Shown here in pieces: positions 1-6,510 of a DNA stretch of 7,322 nucleotides. The stretch spans positions 1 to 7,322 of the forward strand of contig JANYBF010000465.1 in NCBI GenBank assembly GCA_025360895.1. The letters are read 5' to 3'. This DNA comes from Verrucomicrobiota bacterium. GTDB lineage: Bacteria; Verrucomicrobiota; Verrucomicrobiia; Limisphaerales; JADLHS01. A program made the translations under genes and the position numbers. Within the stretch, counting starts at the first letter, position 1. Each line of letters starts with the position of its first letter. The notes under the pieces were generated by a model. The model worked only from the letters and a program-made list of their open reading frames with translations. It was not told the DNA's origin and made no database searches.

Positions 1-443
1 ATGGACCAGGCCCGGTGCACGGGCAGGAAAATCATGATTCCACTCAACAGGCTGATGAGATAGTAGTGATTGAGAAAAGCGGTCTGGTCAATCAGTTCAA
101 CATACGCGAAGCCGAGGCAGAACAGGAGGATCGCCGCGCGATAAAAAATCCCGCCCGCCACCATTAGTGCCAGAATGGCCAAAACGACAAAGTGAGCGTG
201 CATCCATCCGGCGGGCAGCGCGTGAACCCAGCCGAACCCAGCATACGGAAAATGAAATTTTGGGAGGACGTAGAGTTCGTTCACCCAACCTTTCGCCAGA
301 AAGCGAATCATGGCCGCTGCCATTAGGAGACCAAACAGGATGCGAAACGCCGCGAGCGACGCGATATCCACCGGGGTATTTACCCAACCCCATGCGGTGA
401 CACGGAGCCGACCGCGCGACGAAGCGGCGTCAATCTCCGTCAT
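1..443 (-). CDS. HTTM / vitamin K-dependent gamma-carboxylase-like membrane protein, N-terminal part (runs off left edge)
   Basis: I translated this frame by hand; it stays open to the window edge, giving 147 complete codons from the ATG at 443. After about 22 polar residues comes a membrane segment beginning PVDIASLAAFRILFGLLM (residues 24-41), then FPYAGFGWVHALP (65-77), two hydrophobic segments (about 83-98 and 103-118), LIDQTAFLNHYYL (117-129) and IMIFLPVHRAWS (136-147). These match, in order, the first part of the HTTM domain shared with human GGCX (compare its LASLAVFRFLFG-like start and NNHSYL motif). In animals the family carboxylates glutamate using reduced vitamin K; the role of the bacterial members is largely unknown. 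The start overlaps the end of the imelysin gene by 14 nt, so translation is probably coupled and the two share an operon. The region that would carry the catalytic lysine (human K218) lies beyond the edge, so activity cannot be judged. The family call is confident; the function is not. Confidence 0.85.
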   Translation of the reverse strand, partial: MTEIDAASSRGRLRVTAWGWVNTPVDIASLAAFRILFGLLMAAAMIRFLAKGWVNELYVLPKFHFPYAGFGWVHALPAGWMHAHFVVLAILALMVAGGIFYRAAILLFCLGFAYVELIDQTAFLNHYYLISLLSGIMIFLPVHRAWS

Positions 444-1581
444 TGGAGTTGAACATGATGGTGACCCCGAGGGCGCTGGCCAAGTCCACTTTGAAAAGGA
501 TTTCGAGGTCCCGGATGGCTTCATACGCCCGTTGCACAAATTCCTTGCGCTCCCCCACCGCTTCCTCGATCGGGGACTCCACCGCTTGCAGTGCGGTCAG
601 CGCCTTCTGGAATTGCTGTTCGATCCGGGTTTCCAAAGCCGGGTTCAACGCGCGCAGATAATCATCCAGACCCAACCCTTCACGGCCGCAATAAATCTGA
701 TAGTCGCCAAGCAGGCTCGCCACGAGTTGGGGCAGCGAAGTGCGGCTGCGCGCGCCTTCAATCCGGTCCAGTTGCCGCATCACGGGTGCTGGCAGTTGCA
801 ACGCGAGATTGATCCGGCTTTCCGCGATGGTTTCGAGGTTCTGGGCCAACTGATTCACGAGGCTGTTCAAAGTTTCCTGCCCGCCTGCCACGAATTTATG
901 ACCGACATCCGCTTGGTTGGTCCCCGCCCAATCCGCCGCTACTTGATCCGCCTTGTTTTGCACGTCGTGGGCCAGCGCCAACAAAAATTGGCAGCGGCGC
1001 TGGACGTTGGTGCCGAAAAGACTCTTCGGATTTGCTTCCGAAGGTTTCACACCTTTCGCCCGTGATTCCGGCCGGGATTCAAACAGCAGGTATTCCAGCG
1101 CGAACAGACCCTTGGTGGCGGCGCCCAGTTCGGCGAGAAAGGCCGCATCCATGGTCTCCGAGGAATTCAAAACATCGTCCAACCGGTGCGGCAACACCTT
1201 GCTGTAATAAAATGTGGCCAGGTATTCGCGATCCGCGATGGGGCCGGTTTGCAACCATTGAATCTGGCGGGCGGCCAGCACCGTGGCCAGCCAGGCGGCC
1301 CGGGCTTGCGCCAATGAATCCACCGTGGGCGCATTGGTTAGTTGCTGAATCGCGGCGGTCAAGCCCTGGCTTTTTGCGGCCAGTTCCTGATAACCGGGCT
1401 GGATGACGTCGCGCAACATGTCCTGGAGCATGGCGTCTTTAGTGACGGACGCCGCGGCGGCCGATGAAGAGAAACCGAACGCACCGGCGAGAAGGAGTAA
1501 GGCCAAGCTGGCGAGCAGTCGCGACGGGTGGTACGGACAATGGTTTTTCATTGGCGGCCAAAATAATTTCACATGCGTCAC
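430..1581 (-). CDS. Imelysin-family exported protein (peptidase M75-like, IrpA-like)
   Basis: The product is 383 residues. A signal peptide is clear: a basic start followed by LLASLALLLLAGAFGFSSSA (residues 22-41), with likely cleavage among the alanines at 41-45, so the mature protein should be periplasmic or surface-exposed. Family marks are KGLFALEYLLFE (157-168), RSRTSLPQLVASLLG (278-292), a GLGLDDYLRAL segment (302-312) and the C-terminal ALGVTIMFNSNDGD (370-383), which is close to the conserved imelysin ending. Imelysins are linked to bacterial iron uptake; despite the M75 name, peptidase activity is doubtful. The usual GxHxxE motif is GLFALE here, with Phe at the His position, as in a subgroup I recall having GLPALEYLL. 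I chose the GTG at 1581, 3 nt after the cytochrome stop, because GGAAAG lies 6 nt upstream of it. The ATG at 1551 (residue 11) is an alternative that leaves a cleaner signal peptide. It sits between the cytochrome and the HTTM gene in one operon. Confidence 0.9.
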   Translation of the reverse strand: MTHVKLFWPPMKNHCPYHPSRLLASLALLLLAGAFGFSSSAAAASVTKDAMLQDMLRDVIQPGYQELAAKSQGLTAAIQQLTNAPTVDSLAQARAAWLATVLAARQIQWLQTGPIADREYLATFYYSKVLPHRLDDVLNSSETMDAAFLAELGAATKGLFALEYLLFESRPESRAKGVKPSEANPKSLFGTNVQRRCQFLLALAHDVQNKADQVAADWAGTNQADVGHKFVAGGQETLNSLVNQLAQNLETIAESRINLALQLPAPVMRQLDRIEGARSRTSLPQLVASLLGDYQIYCGREGLGLDDYLRALNPALETRIEQQFQKALTALQAVESPIEEAVGERKEFVQRAYEAIRDLEILFKVDLASALGVTIMFNSNDGD

Positions 1582-1584
1582 AGA

Positions 1585-2172
1585 TTACTTTCCGCCGGAG
1601 ACGGGAACCTCCCAGCGTTGATTTGACACCGGCGGATTGGTCGGAATGGTGATCGTGATGAAGGGACGACCGGTCGCCTGATGGCATGTGTTGCACATGA
1701 TAATGGATTCACGATACGCGTCCCGGAACAGGCCGCGATCTTTCATTTCGATGGCATCCTTGATCGCCACCAACTGGGTATTTTTGAAGGCATCCATGAT
1801 CCCGGTAACGCTGACGGCCCCTTCTTCCGGGCGGAGCGCGGCTACCACGTCGAGATGTTCCAAAATTTCGCCACGCTCGAATCGGGCGAGGTCCCAGTTG
1901 CGCGCTTCCCCGGCGAAATAGAGTTTGGCGAAATGGAGCTGAATGGCTGACATGAACAAGCCCGGACTGGGCGCGGCGGCTTCCAACTGCTTCAAGCGCT
2001 GCTCAACATTGGTTGCTTGCGATCCCATGCTCGCGCCGGGCGATGATTGCGTTCGCGACCCGTCCGCAAAGCGGTCTAGACGTCCCTGCAACTTCCGAGC
2101 TTCGGCCACGCCCCATCCGGCGGTGATCAACGCAAGCACCGCAGTCAGCAGGGCTATTCGCTCCAGTTTCAT
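1585..2172 (-). CDS. Cytochrome c'-like exported heme protein with C-terminal CNTCH
   Basis: The product is 195 residues. It begins with an uncleaved anchor or signal segment, MKLERIALLTAVLALITAGW (1-20), then a polar linker rich in Ser, Gly and Gln (about 35-60). The core AIQLHFAKLYFAGEARNWDL (76-95), continuing to a GEILEHL helix (101-107), is followed by further helical sequence and a single c-type heme site C160-N-T-C163-H164 near the C-terminus, then HQATGRPF and PTNPPVSNQRWE (177-188). One CxxCH close to the end of a helical protein is the cytochrome c' arrangement, and the LHFAKLYFAGEARNW signature fits an unnamed heme-protein family I recall from environmental bacteria. Expected location is the periplasmic face of the inner membrane; a role in electron transfer or gas/redox sensing is inference. 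It is the first gene of the operon with the imelysin (3-nt gap) and the HTTM gene. No good Shine-Dalgarno site precedes the ATG (ACAAAACG upstream), which weakens the start slightly, but the hydrophobic N-terminus supports it. Confidence 0.82.
   Translation of the reverse strand: MKLERIALLTAVLALITAGWGVAEARKLQGRLDRFADGSRTQSSPGASMGSQATNVEQRLKQLEAAAPSPGLFMSAIQLHFAKLYFAGEARNWDLARFERGEILEHLDVVAALRPEEGAVSVTGIMDAFKNTQLVAIKDAIEMKDRGLFRDAYRESIIMCNTCHQATGRPFITITIPTNPPVSNQRWEVPVSGGK
1587..1595 (-). promoter_or_regulatory. Ribosome binding site of the imelysin gene, inside the cytochrome gene end
   Basis: On the minus strand the last codons and stop of the cytochrome gene read GGCGGAAAGTAA. GGAAAG stands 6 nt before the GTG at 1581. 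It is the main reason to prefer that GTG over the downstream ATG at 1551, and it implies translational coupling to the cytochrome. Confidence 0.4.
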
Positions 2173-2421
2173 CGTTTTGTGAAGGTTACCGTGAGCGCCG
2201 ACTTACGTGCAAGGTTTGACCTGCTCGTCGTTGACTTCGGTTGTTCATGAGCAATGACTGAAATGTGCCAGGCGGCAGGCCAGATTAGAATTCGCCACCT
2301 TTGCCACCGGGGTAGCGCCGGGTTTAATTTCCGGGATATAGCTGGGTCACAAAGTGGCTCAGCCCGATTGCAAATTTGGTCTCCTCGAACGAAGGTGAAC
2401 CAAGGATCGGAGACGTTGCGA
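2173..2421. other. Intergenic region between divergent operon and patatin gene; no supported gene
   Basis: This stretch separates the minus-strand cytochrome operon from the plus-strand patatin gene, so it should hold promoters for both. I see no convincing -35/-10 pair. TTGAC occurs twice on the plus strand (2216 and 2231) without a good -10 at 16-18 nt. A 14-nt imperfect palindrome, TTGTTCATGAGCAA, lies at 2241-2254 (one G/T mismatch pair). The patatin frame is open through part of this stretch (from 2254), but its codons there (ATA, AGA, several CGA and TCA) look non-coding. A minus-strand frame at 2324-2509 looks better as protein; it is treated as a finding. Confidence 0.5.
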
Positions 2422-4152
2422 ATGAACTCGAGTCGAACAGTTGGCCAAAACGAAAAAAGCCGCTGGTTCCCGACAGAAAGGCCGACGCCACCATTGAGTC
2501 CGGTCGCACAAATCCTGTCCACGAATTCCGATCTTCACCCCCGGCCCCGCCAGATCGTAACGATGGCCTTTCTCTCCGATCAGCTTTCCGCTTTCGTGAT
2601 CAGCGAACAGTTGGCCCGTTCCTTGTGGAGTGAGACGCAAGCGAACGTGGTGCTGGTCCGATTTGAACCGCAGGGGGCCAACTCTGCTAGGGCCAACGAA
2701 ACGCAACCGAACCCGTATCTCAATGGTGAGTTTCACATGCCGACCTGCATACACCAGACCGAAGCCGGATTCCATTTATTGACCTTGGGCATTCGGTGTG
2801 ACCCGCCTTCACCCGACGGCCTGGCTTCGCTCATGAGCCAGTTGAGTCACCGGTTTCGCCATGTGCTGCTCGAGGTGCCGGCCAGCGAGCGTTCCGCGCC
2901 CTGGCTGGTGGAATGTCTGGCGCGCTCGGACCTGGCCTATCTTTTTCTTTCGGCCAGCCCCGAGGATGTCGCTCACGCCGATGTGGTCCGGCGCGGAGTG
3001 CGGGCGCGCGGGCGCAACTGCCGTGCCCACGTTAAACTCATTGCTTGTCTGACCGAAGGGAAACCGATGGAGGGCTGCGACTTGCTCATGCAACGGGTAA
3101 CATCACCAGTCCACATGTTCGTCCGTGCTTGTCCAACCCGGGAAGCCGTGCCGCACATCAGCCCGCCGAAATTATTTAGCGCCGACGTCCGCCGTCTCGC
3201 CCGGGACGTGGGTGGGCGACTGGTGGGACTGGCGCTTTCTTCCGGGGCGGCCAAAGGCTTCGCGCACATCGGGGTGATTCAAGTTTTGGAGGAGAATGGG
3301 ATTGAGGTGGACGTCGTGGCGGGATCGAGCATGGGTGCGTACGTCGGTTCGCTCTGGGCACAAGGAAACAACGGTGCCGAACTGGAAAGACTCGCGCGAG
3401 AATTGGAATCGCGCTGGGCGCTGTGGACCCTGATTGATCCGGTCTTCCCACCGCGTCAGGGTTTCCTGCGCGGCTTTGCGGTGAAACGACGCCTGATGCG
3501 CACGCTCGGTCATGCCCGCTTCGCCGATCTGGCGCGGCCCCTGCGTATCGTTGCCAGCAACCTCGCCACCCTGGAGCGCGTGGTTTTCTCCGGTGGCGAA
3601 GTCGCCGCCGCCGTCCATGCCAGCAGCGCGGTGCCCGGCATTTGCGTGCCGGTCACCATTGATGGCGAAACTTATATTGACGGCGGTATCGTGGATCCAT
3701 TACCGGTGGATGTCTTGCGCGAGATGGGTGTCTCCCGCGTCATTGCGGTGGACGTCATCCCGACGCCGGAGCGTATTCGTTCCGGACTCCAAGCGGCCCG
3801 GGAACTGGCCGAAACAAAACCCACTCCGATCCGCAAAGTGTTTCGCAAGGTTCTGCCGGTAAACCAGCAGCTCAATTATTTCGCCCGGGGAAATCTTTTT
3901 GAAATTCTCACGCGCAGCATTTCGGGCGCACAGATTCGAGTGGCCGAAGCCTCGGGCCGGCTGGCCGATGTGGTCCTGCATCCCGACATTTGCGATGATA
4001 GTTGGCTCGATTACCGGAACCCCGGAAAGTTCATCAAACTGGGCCGGGAAGAAGCGGAACGTCACCTCGCAGCCATCAAGGCGTTGGTGGCGGGAAACGA
4101 AATCAACCACGAGCGAGCCCCGGCGCCAGAAGTGTTGACCGCAATTGCTTGA
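2422..4152 (+). CDS. Patatin-like phospholipase (NTE/RssA type) with an extra N-terminal domain
   Basis: From the ATG at 2422 the product is 576 residues. The C-terminal half is a patatin domain: an oxyanion region SSGAAKGFAHIG (273-284), the nucleophile elbow AGSSMG (300-305, Ser303) and YIDGG (418-422, Asp420), which form the Ser-Asp catalytic dyad. The tail NYFARGNLFEILTRS to HPDI fits the NTE-type family. Such enzymes hydrolyse acyl esters of phospholipids or lysophospholipids at the membrane. The N-terminal part (about 43-245) has alternating strand/helix pattern (IVTMAFLSDQLSAF, ANVVLVRFEPQ, RFRHVLLEVPA, DLAYLFLSAS) like a MinD/ParA-type fold, but with no GKT/GKS Walker A, so it appears to be a degenerate ATPase-like domain. 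No cyclic-nucleotide-binding domain, common in NTE relatives, is visible. The start is uncertain: the frame is open from the ATG at 2254 (632 residues), and an ATG at 2563 would cut the first strand. I chose 2422 because GGAG precedes it by 9 nt. Confidence 0.85.
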   Translation: MNSSRTVGQNEKSRWFPTERPTPPLSPVAQILSTNSDLHPRPRQIVTMAFLSDQLSAFVISEQLARSLWSETQANVVLVRFEPQGANSARANETQPNPYLNGEFHMPTCIHQTEAGFHLLTLGIRCDPPSPDGLASLMSQLSHRFRHVLLEVPASERSAPWLVECLARSDLAYLFLSASPEDVAHADVVRRGVRARGRNCRAHVKLIACLTEGKPMEGCDLLMQRVTSPVHMFVRACPTREAVPHISPPKLFSADVRRLARDVGGRLVGLALSSGAAKGFAHIGVIQVLEENGIEVDVVAGSSMGAYVGSLWAQGNNGAELERLARELESRWALWTLIDPVFPPRQGFLRGFAVKRRLMRTLGHARFADLARPLRIVASNLATLERVVFSGGEVAAAVHASSAVPGICVPVTIDGETYIDGGIVDPLPVDVLREMGVSRVIAVDVIPTPERIRSGLQAARELAETKPTPIRKVFRKVLPVNQQLNYFARGNLFEILTRSISGAQIRVAEASGRLADVVLHPDICDDSWLDYRNPGKFIKLGREEAERHLAAIKALVAGNEINHERAPAPEVLTAIA

Positions 4153-4208
4153 AGCGGCCGTTCGCCGATTCCATCTGCGCGCCATTTGCGTCGTTGTCCG
4201 TTCGCTGC

Positions 4209-5240
4209 TCAGCCGCCCACCTTAGCCAGGAGTTCCGCCACCTGTTTTTCCAACTCGCGCGTGCGGCGGATCAACTCCGGCAATTGCTGTAACGCAATCA
4301 TCTGTCGCTTCGCCTGCTTGTCCGGCGCGGCCGGCATCCCGAGGACCGTTCCCTTGTCGGGAATGTCGCGCATGACACCAGACTTGGCGCCGACCGTGGC
4401 TTGGTGGCCGATTTTCAAATGGCCCGCGATGCCCGATTGCGAAGCGATTACGCAATAATCTCCCAAGTGCGTGCTACCTGCGAAACCCACCTGGCCCATG
4501 ACCAGGCAATGCCGCCCCATCACCACGTTGTGCGCGATATGCACCAGGTTGTCTATCTTCGTGCCTTGACCGATGAGGGTGGCCCCAAGGGCGCCGCGAT
4601 CAATGGCCGTGTTGGCCCCGATCTCCACGTCATCCTGAATGATCACGTTCCCCACTTGCAGCATTTTACGATGGTGGCCTTCATCAAACACATAGCCATA
4701 ACCGTCCGAGCCGATGACGGTACCGGCGTGAATGCGGACGCGATGGCCCACCTGACATTTTGCGTAAATGACAACATTCGGAAACAAGCACACGTCGTCG
4801 CCGATCTGGCAATCGCGGCCAATATGATTGCCGCCCATGAGCACCGAACGTGCTCCCATCCGCACCCGCGCGCCCACCACGCAATTCGGTCCGATGTGCG
4901 CCGCAGAATCAATCTGCGCCGAAGCGGCGATCACCGCGCTCGCATGAATACCGGGCGTGTGTGACTCCGGCGGGAAAAAAAGCGGGAGCAACCGAGCCAC
5001 GGCCACCCGCGCATTCGGCACCCGGATGAGAACTTTCTTCGCGGAGGTGAACTCGCCCGCCACGAGGATAGCCGTGGCCTGGCTTTGTTCCGCAGCGGCA
5101 AAGTAGCTTTCTTTCTCGGCGAACGTGAGATCGCCGGGCCGGGCGAGTTCGGCGGAGGCGAAACCGGTTAATTCGACCGTGCCGTCGCCGAGGACTTCAC
5201 CCCGGAGTTGTTCGGCAATTTGAGAGGCAGTAAAAGTCAT
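4209..5240 (-). CDS. lpxD: UDP-3-O-acylglucosamine N-acyltransferase LpxD
   Basis: The product is 343 residues, close to the 341 of E. coli LpxD. It transfers a 3-hydroxyacyl chain from acyl-ACP to the 2-amino group of UDP-3-O-acylglucosamine, the third step of lipid A synthesis, in the cytoplasm. The N-terminal uridine-binding domain (about 1-100) holds FASAELARPGDLTFAEKE (27-44). It is followed by a left-handed beta-helix of hexapeptide repeats (about 100-305), including IGSDGYGYVFDEGHHRKM (176-193), AIDRGALGATLIGQGTKIDN (212-231) and VHIAHNVVMG (233-242), where His237 matches the catalytic His of the E. coli IAHN motif. A helical tail rich in charged residues (310-340) fits the trimer bundle. 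The reading frame continues upstream to 5591, but that part is rich in unlikely codons and lacks family similarity; the ATG at 5240 gives the family length. No Shine-Dalgarno site precedes it. The gene stands alone, not in the bamA-skp-lpxD-fabZ-lpxA cluster of proteobacteria. Confidence 0.97.
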   Translation of the reverse strand: MTFTASQIAEQLRGEVLGDGTVELTGFASAELARPGDLTFAEKESYFAAAEQSQATAILVAGEFTSAKKVLIRVPNARVAVARLLPLFFPPESHTPGIHASAVIAASAQIDSAAHIGPNCVVGARVRMGARSVLMGGNHIGRDCQIGDDVCLFPNVVIYAKCQVGHRVRIHAGTVIGSDGYGYVFDEGHHRKMLQVGNVIIQDDVEIGANTAIDRGALGATLIGQGTKIDNLVHIAHNVVMGRHCLVMGQVGFAGSTHLGDYCVIASQSGIAGHLKIGHQATVGAKSGVMRDIPDKGTVLGMPAAPDKQAKRQMIALQQLPELIRRTRELEKQVAELLAKVGG

Positions 5241-5383
5241 TGAGGAGTGGTGGTGTGTGGTTGTTCGTTCGTTTCGGTTCGCATGGAATTCAACTTGTTT
5301 GATAATTGGCCGAATCCCCCGAACTTGTCCATGCTGACTTCGCCAGGCCGGGCGGTGCAATAACTCAATCAGAACCCGGATGG

Positions 5384-5389
5384 TTGACA
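5384..5389 (+). promoter_or_regulatory. Possible -35 element of the lepB promoter
   Basis: A perfect TTGACA lies in the 292-nt divergent region between lpxD and lepB. At 16-18 nt downstream I find only weak -10 candidates (AATTAC at 5408-5413 matches three of six positions). The element would lie about 145 nt upstream of the lepB start, so this is a guess from one half of a promoter. Confidence 0.2.
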
Positions 5390-5520
5390 CCCGGTCACTC
5401 TGAAAGCAATTACGGCTGTTCGCGCGAACTAAACTACCTTGTCCGTACATCACGCTTCGCCTTTCGGTATTCACTCGCCATTGCCCTGTGACCACGGAAG
5501 TGGGAAAGGTTTCACATAAC

Positions 5521-5526
5521 AGGGAG
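5521..5526 (+). promoter_or_regulatory. Ribosome binding site of lepB
   Basis: AGGGAG stands 6 nt before the ATG at 5533. It is the best Shine-Dalgarno site in the window and decides the lepB start against the in-frame GTG at 5488, which has none. Confidence 0.65.
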
Positions 5527-5532
5527 AATGTG

Positions 5533-6123
5533 ATGGCAGAGAAGTCAACCGGAACGGAAAACGTGGAAATGATGGCCGCCGCAAACGCCATCGCCCCACC
5601 ACTCCCCCAGCGCGACTACCGCAACCTCGGAGGCAGCCTCCTCAAACAGTTTGGCCAGTGCTTGGTGGTGGCGGCGGCCGCCTACGGGTGCTTTCAGTTT
5701 TGCTCGCGCTACATTTTCCAAGCCGTCCAGGTGGACGGGTGCAGCATGGCGCCGACCTTGGCGGACACTGATCGCTACCTCCTGAACCGTTGGATTTATC
5801 ACGTCCGCGAACCCCGAACCGAAGACATCGTAGTGCTGCGCGATCCAAGAGATGACGTTTACCTCGTCAAACGCGTCGTCGCAAAACCGGGTGACCGGGT
5901 TTATCTGAAAGGCGGGAATATCTTCGTGAATGGAGCATTGTTGAAAGAGACTTACCTGCCACTCGGTACACGAACGTTCGGGGATCCCCATTATCGCGAG
6001 CAGATGTGGATCTGCGGGCTGCATCAATTCTTTGTGCTGGGCGACAATCGCAACAACAGCACCGACAGCCGCATCTTCGGGGCCGTGCCGCAGCAATCCA
6101 TTTTAGGGTTGGTAAAGCTTTGA
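5533..6123 (+). CDS. lepB: Signal peptidase I
   Basis: The product is 196 residues from the ATG at 5533. This enzyme of the inner membrane cuts signal peptides from exported pre-proteins on the periplasmic face with a Ser-Lys dyad. Visible motifs, in order, are a single membrane segment around LVVAAAAYGCFQFCSRYIF (residues 44-62), box B DGCSMAPTL (68-76, nucleophile Ser71), box D VYLVKRVVAKPGDRV (109-123, general base Lys113) and box E VLGDNRNNSTDSR (168-180). About 35 polar residues rich in Ala, Glu and Pro precede the membrane segment, so there appears to be one anchor only, with no second N-terminal segment as in E. coli LepB. It is shorter than the E. coli enzyme (324 residues), as in many non-proteobacterial forms. 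It probably matures the imelysin and other exported products of the cell, though nothing links it specifically to them. It diverges from lpxD and is likely transcribed alone. Confidence 0.95.
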   Translation: MAEKSTGTENVEMMAAANAIAPPLPQRDYRNLGGSLLKQFGQCLVVAAAAYGCFQFCSRYIFQAVQVDGCSMAPTLADTDRYLLNRWIYHVREPRTEDIVVLRDPRDDVYLVKRVVAKPGDRVYLKGGNIFVNGALLKETYLPLGTRTFGDPHYREQMWICGLHQFFVLGDNRNNSTDSRIFGAVPQQSILGLVKL

Positions 6124-6510
6124 CCTGACGATCAACCGGCCGGCTTGCAATCGCCGCTGTAAATCATGGCGGCTTCTCCTATTCTCACCCGCATGTGATC
6201 ATGCCGGGTTCTCAAATCCACCTTGTGGCCGCCGGCCACGGCTTCCCCTGTTTTTTCCCATCGAAGCAATAGACCATCGGAGCGTCTGCGAGCGTGGTGG
6301 GCCTCCACCAGGAGTTCTCGAATCGCCAAACCTCCCGTTCATTCCGCATCTGCCGAACCGGTGGCGACACCTGCCACTACCCCCTCGCCCGAAATGTCCG
6401 GCAACTGCATGGAAACGGCAGCGCCTGCTTGGGTGACTACTTCAAGCGCGAGGCCAATGGCTGCGCGCGGGAGCTGGTGGTCGGCATCCGGAGATTTCCG
6501 CCACGATGGA
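6124..6510. other. Gap between lepB and the HTTM fragment; no supported gene
   Basis: No frame here has a recognisable product. On the minus strand one frame reads as protein-like sequence downstream of the HTTM stop, is broken by an in-frame TGA at 6339-6341, and continues as a 65-codon open frame to 6132; its purine-first codon pattern is coding-like, but it has no good start. A 25-codon minus-strand frame (6437-6514) overlaps the HTTM stop by ATGA. Two small hairpins lie downstream of lepB. The stretch may be plain intergenic DNA or the remains of a decayed gene. Confidence 0.5.
6225..6256 (+). terminator. Possible weak terminator downstream of lepB
   Basis: A perfect 6-bp stem GTGGCC / GGCCAC (6225-6230 with 6234-6239) has a 3-nt loop, and a run of six T (6251-6256) follows. 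The 11 nt between stem and T-run and the distance of about 100 nt from the lepB stop are not typical of an intrinsic terminator. A second, weaker hairpin (GCCGC / GCGGC, 6153-6172) lies nearer to lepB but has no T-run. Confidence 0.25.

Noticed and set aside
310..1065. A 251-codon plus-strand open frame
   Set aside because: It lies entirely antisense to the imelysin and HTTM genes, whose motifs and signal peptide are clear. Its translation has no recognisable motif and is explained by the high-GC codon bias of the opposite strand.
4153..4208. Terminator between the convergent patatin and lpxD genes
   Set aside because: The only complementary arms (GCGGC and GCCGC) are more than 50 nt apart and no T-run follows on either strand.
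4401..4964. A 187-codon plus-strand open frame
   Set aside because: It is antisense to the lpxD hexapeptide repeats; the repeating pattern of that gene creates the open frame.
5253..5282. Short GTTC/GTGT-rich low-complexity stretch upstream of lpxD
   Set aside because: It has only two or three imperfect units and is too short to call a repeat or a CRISPR-like element.
5241..5591. N-terminal extension of lpxD by 117 residues
   Set aside because: The upstream translation is not protein-like, would exceed the family length, and would overlap the lepB start. The ATG at 5240 gives the normal LpxD length.
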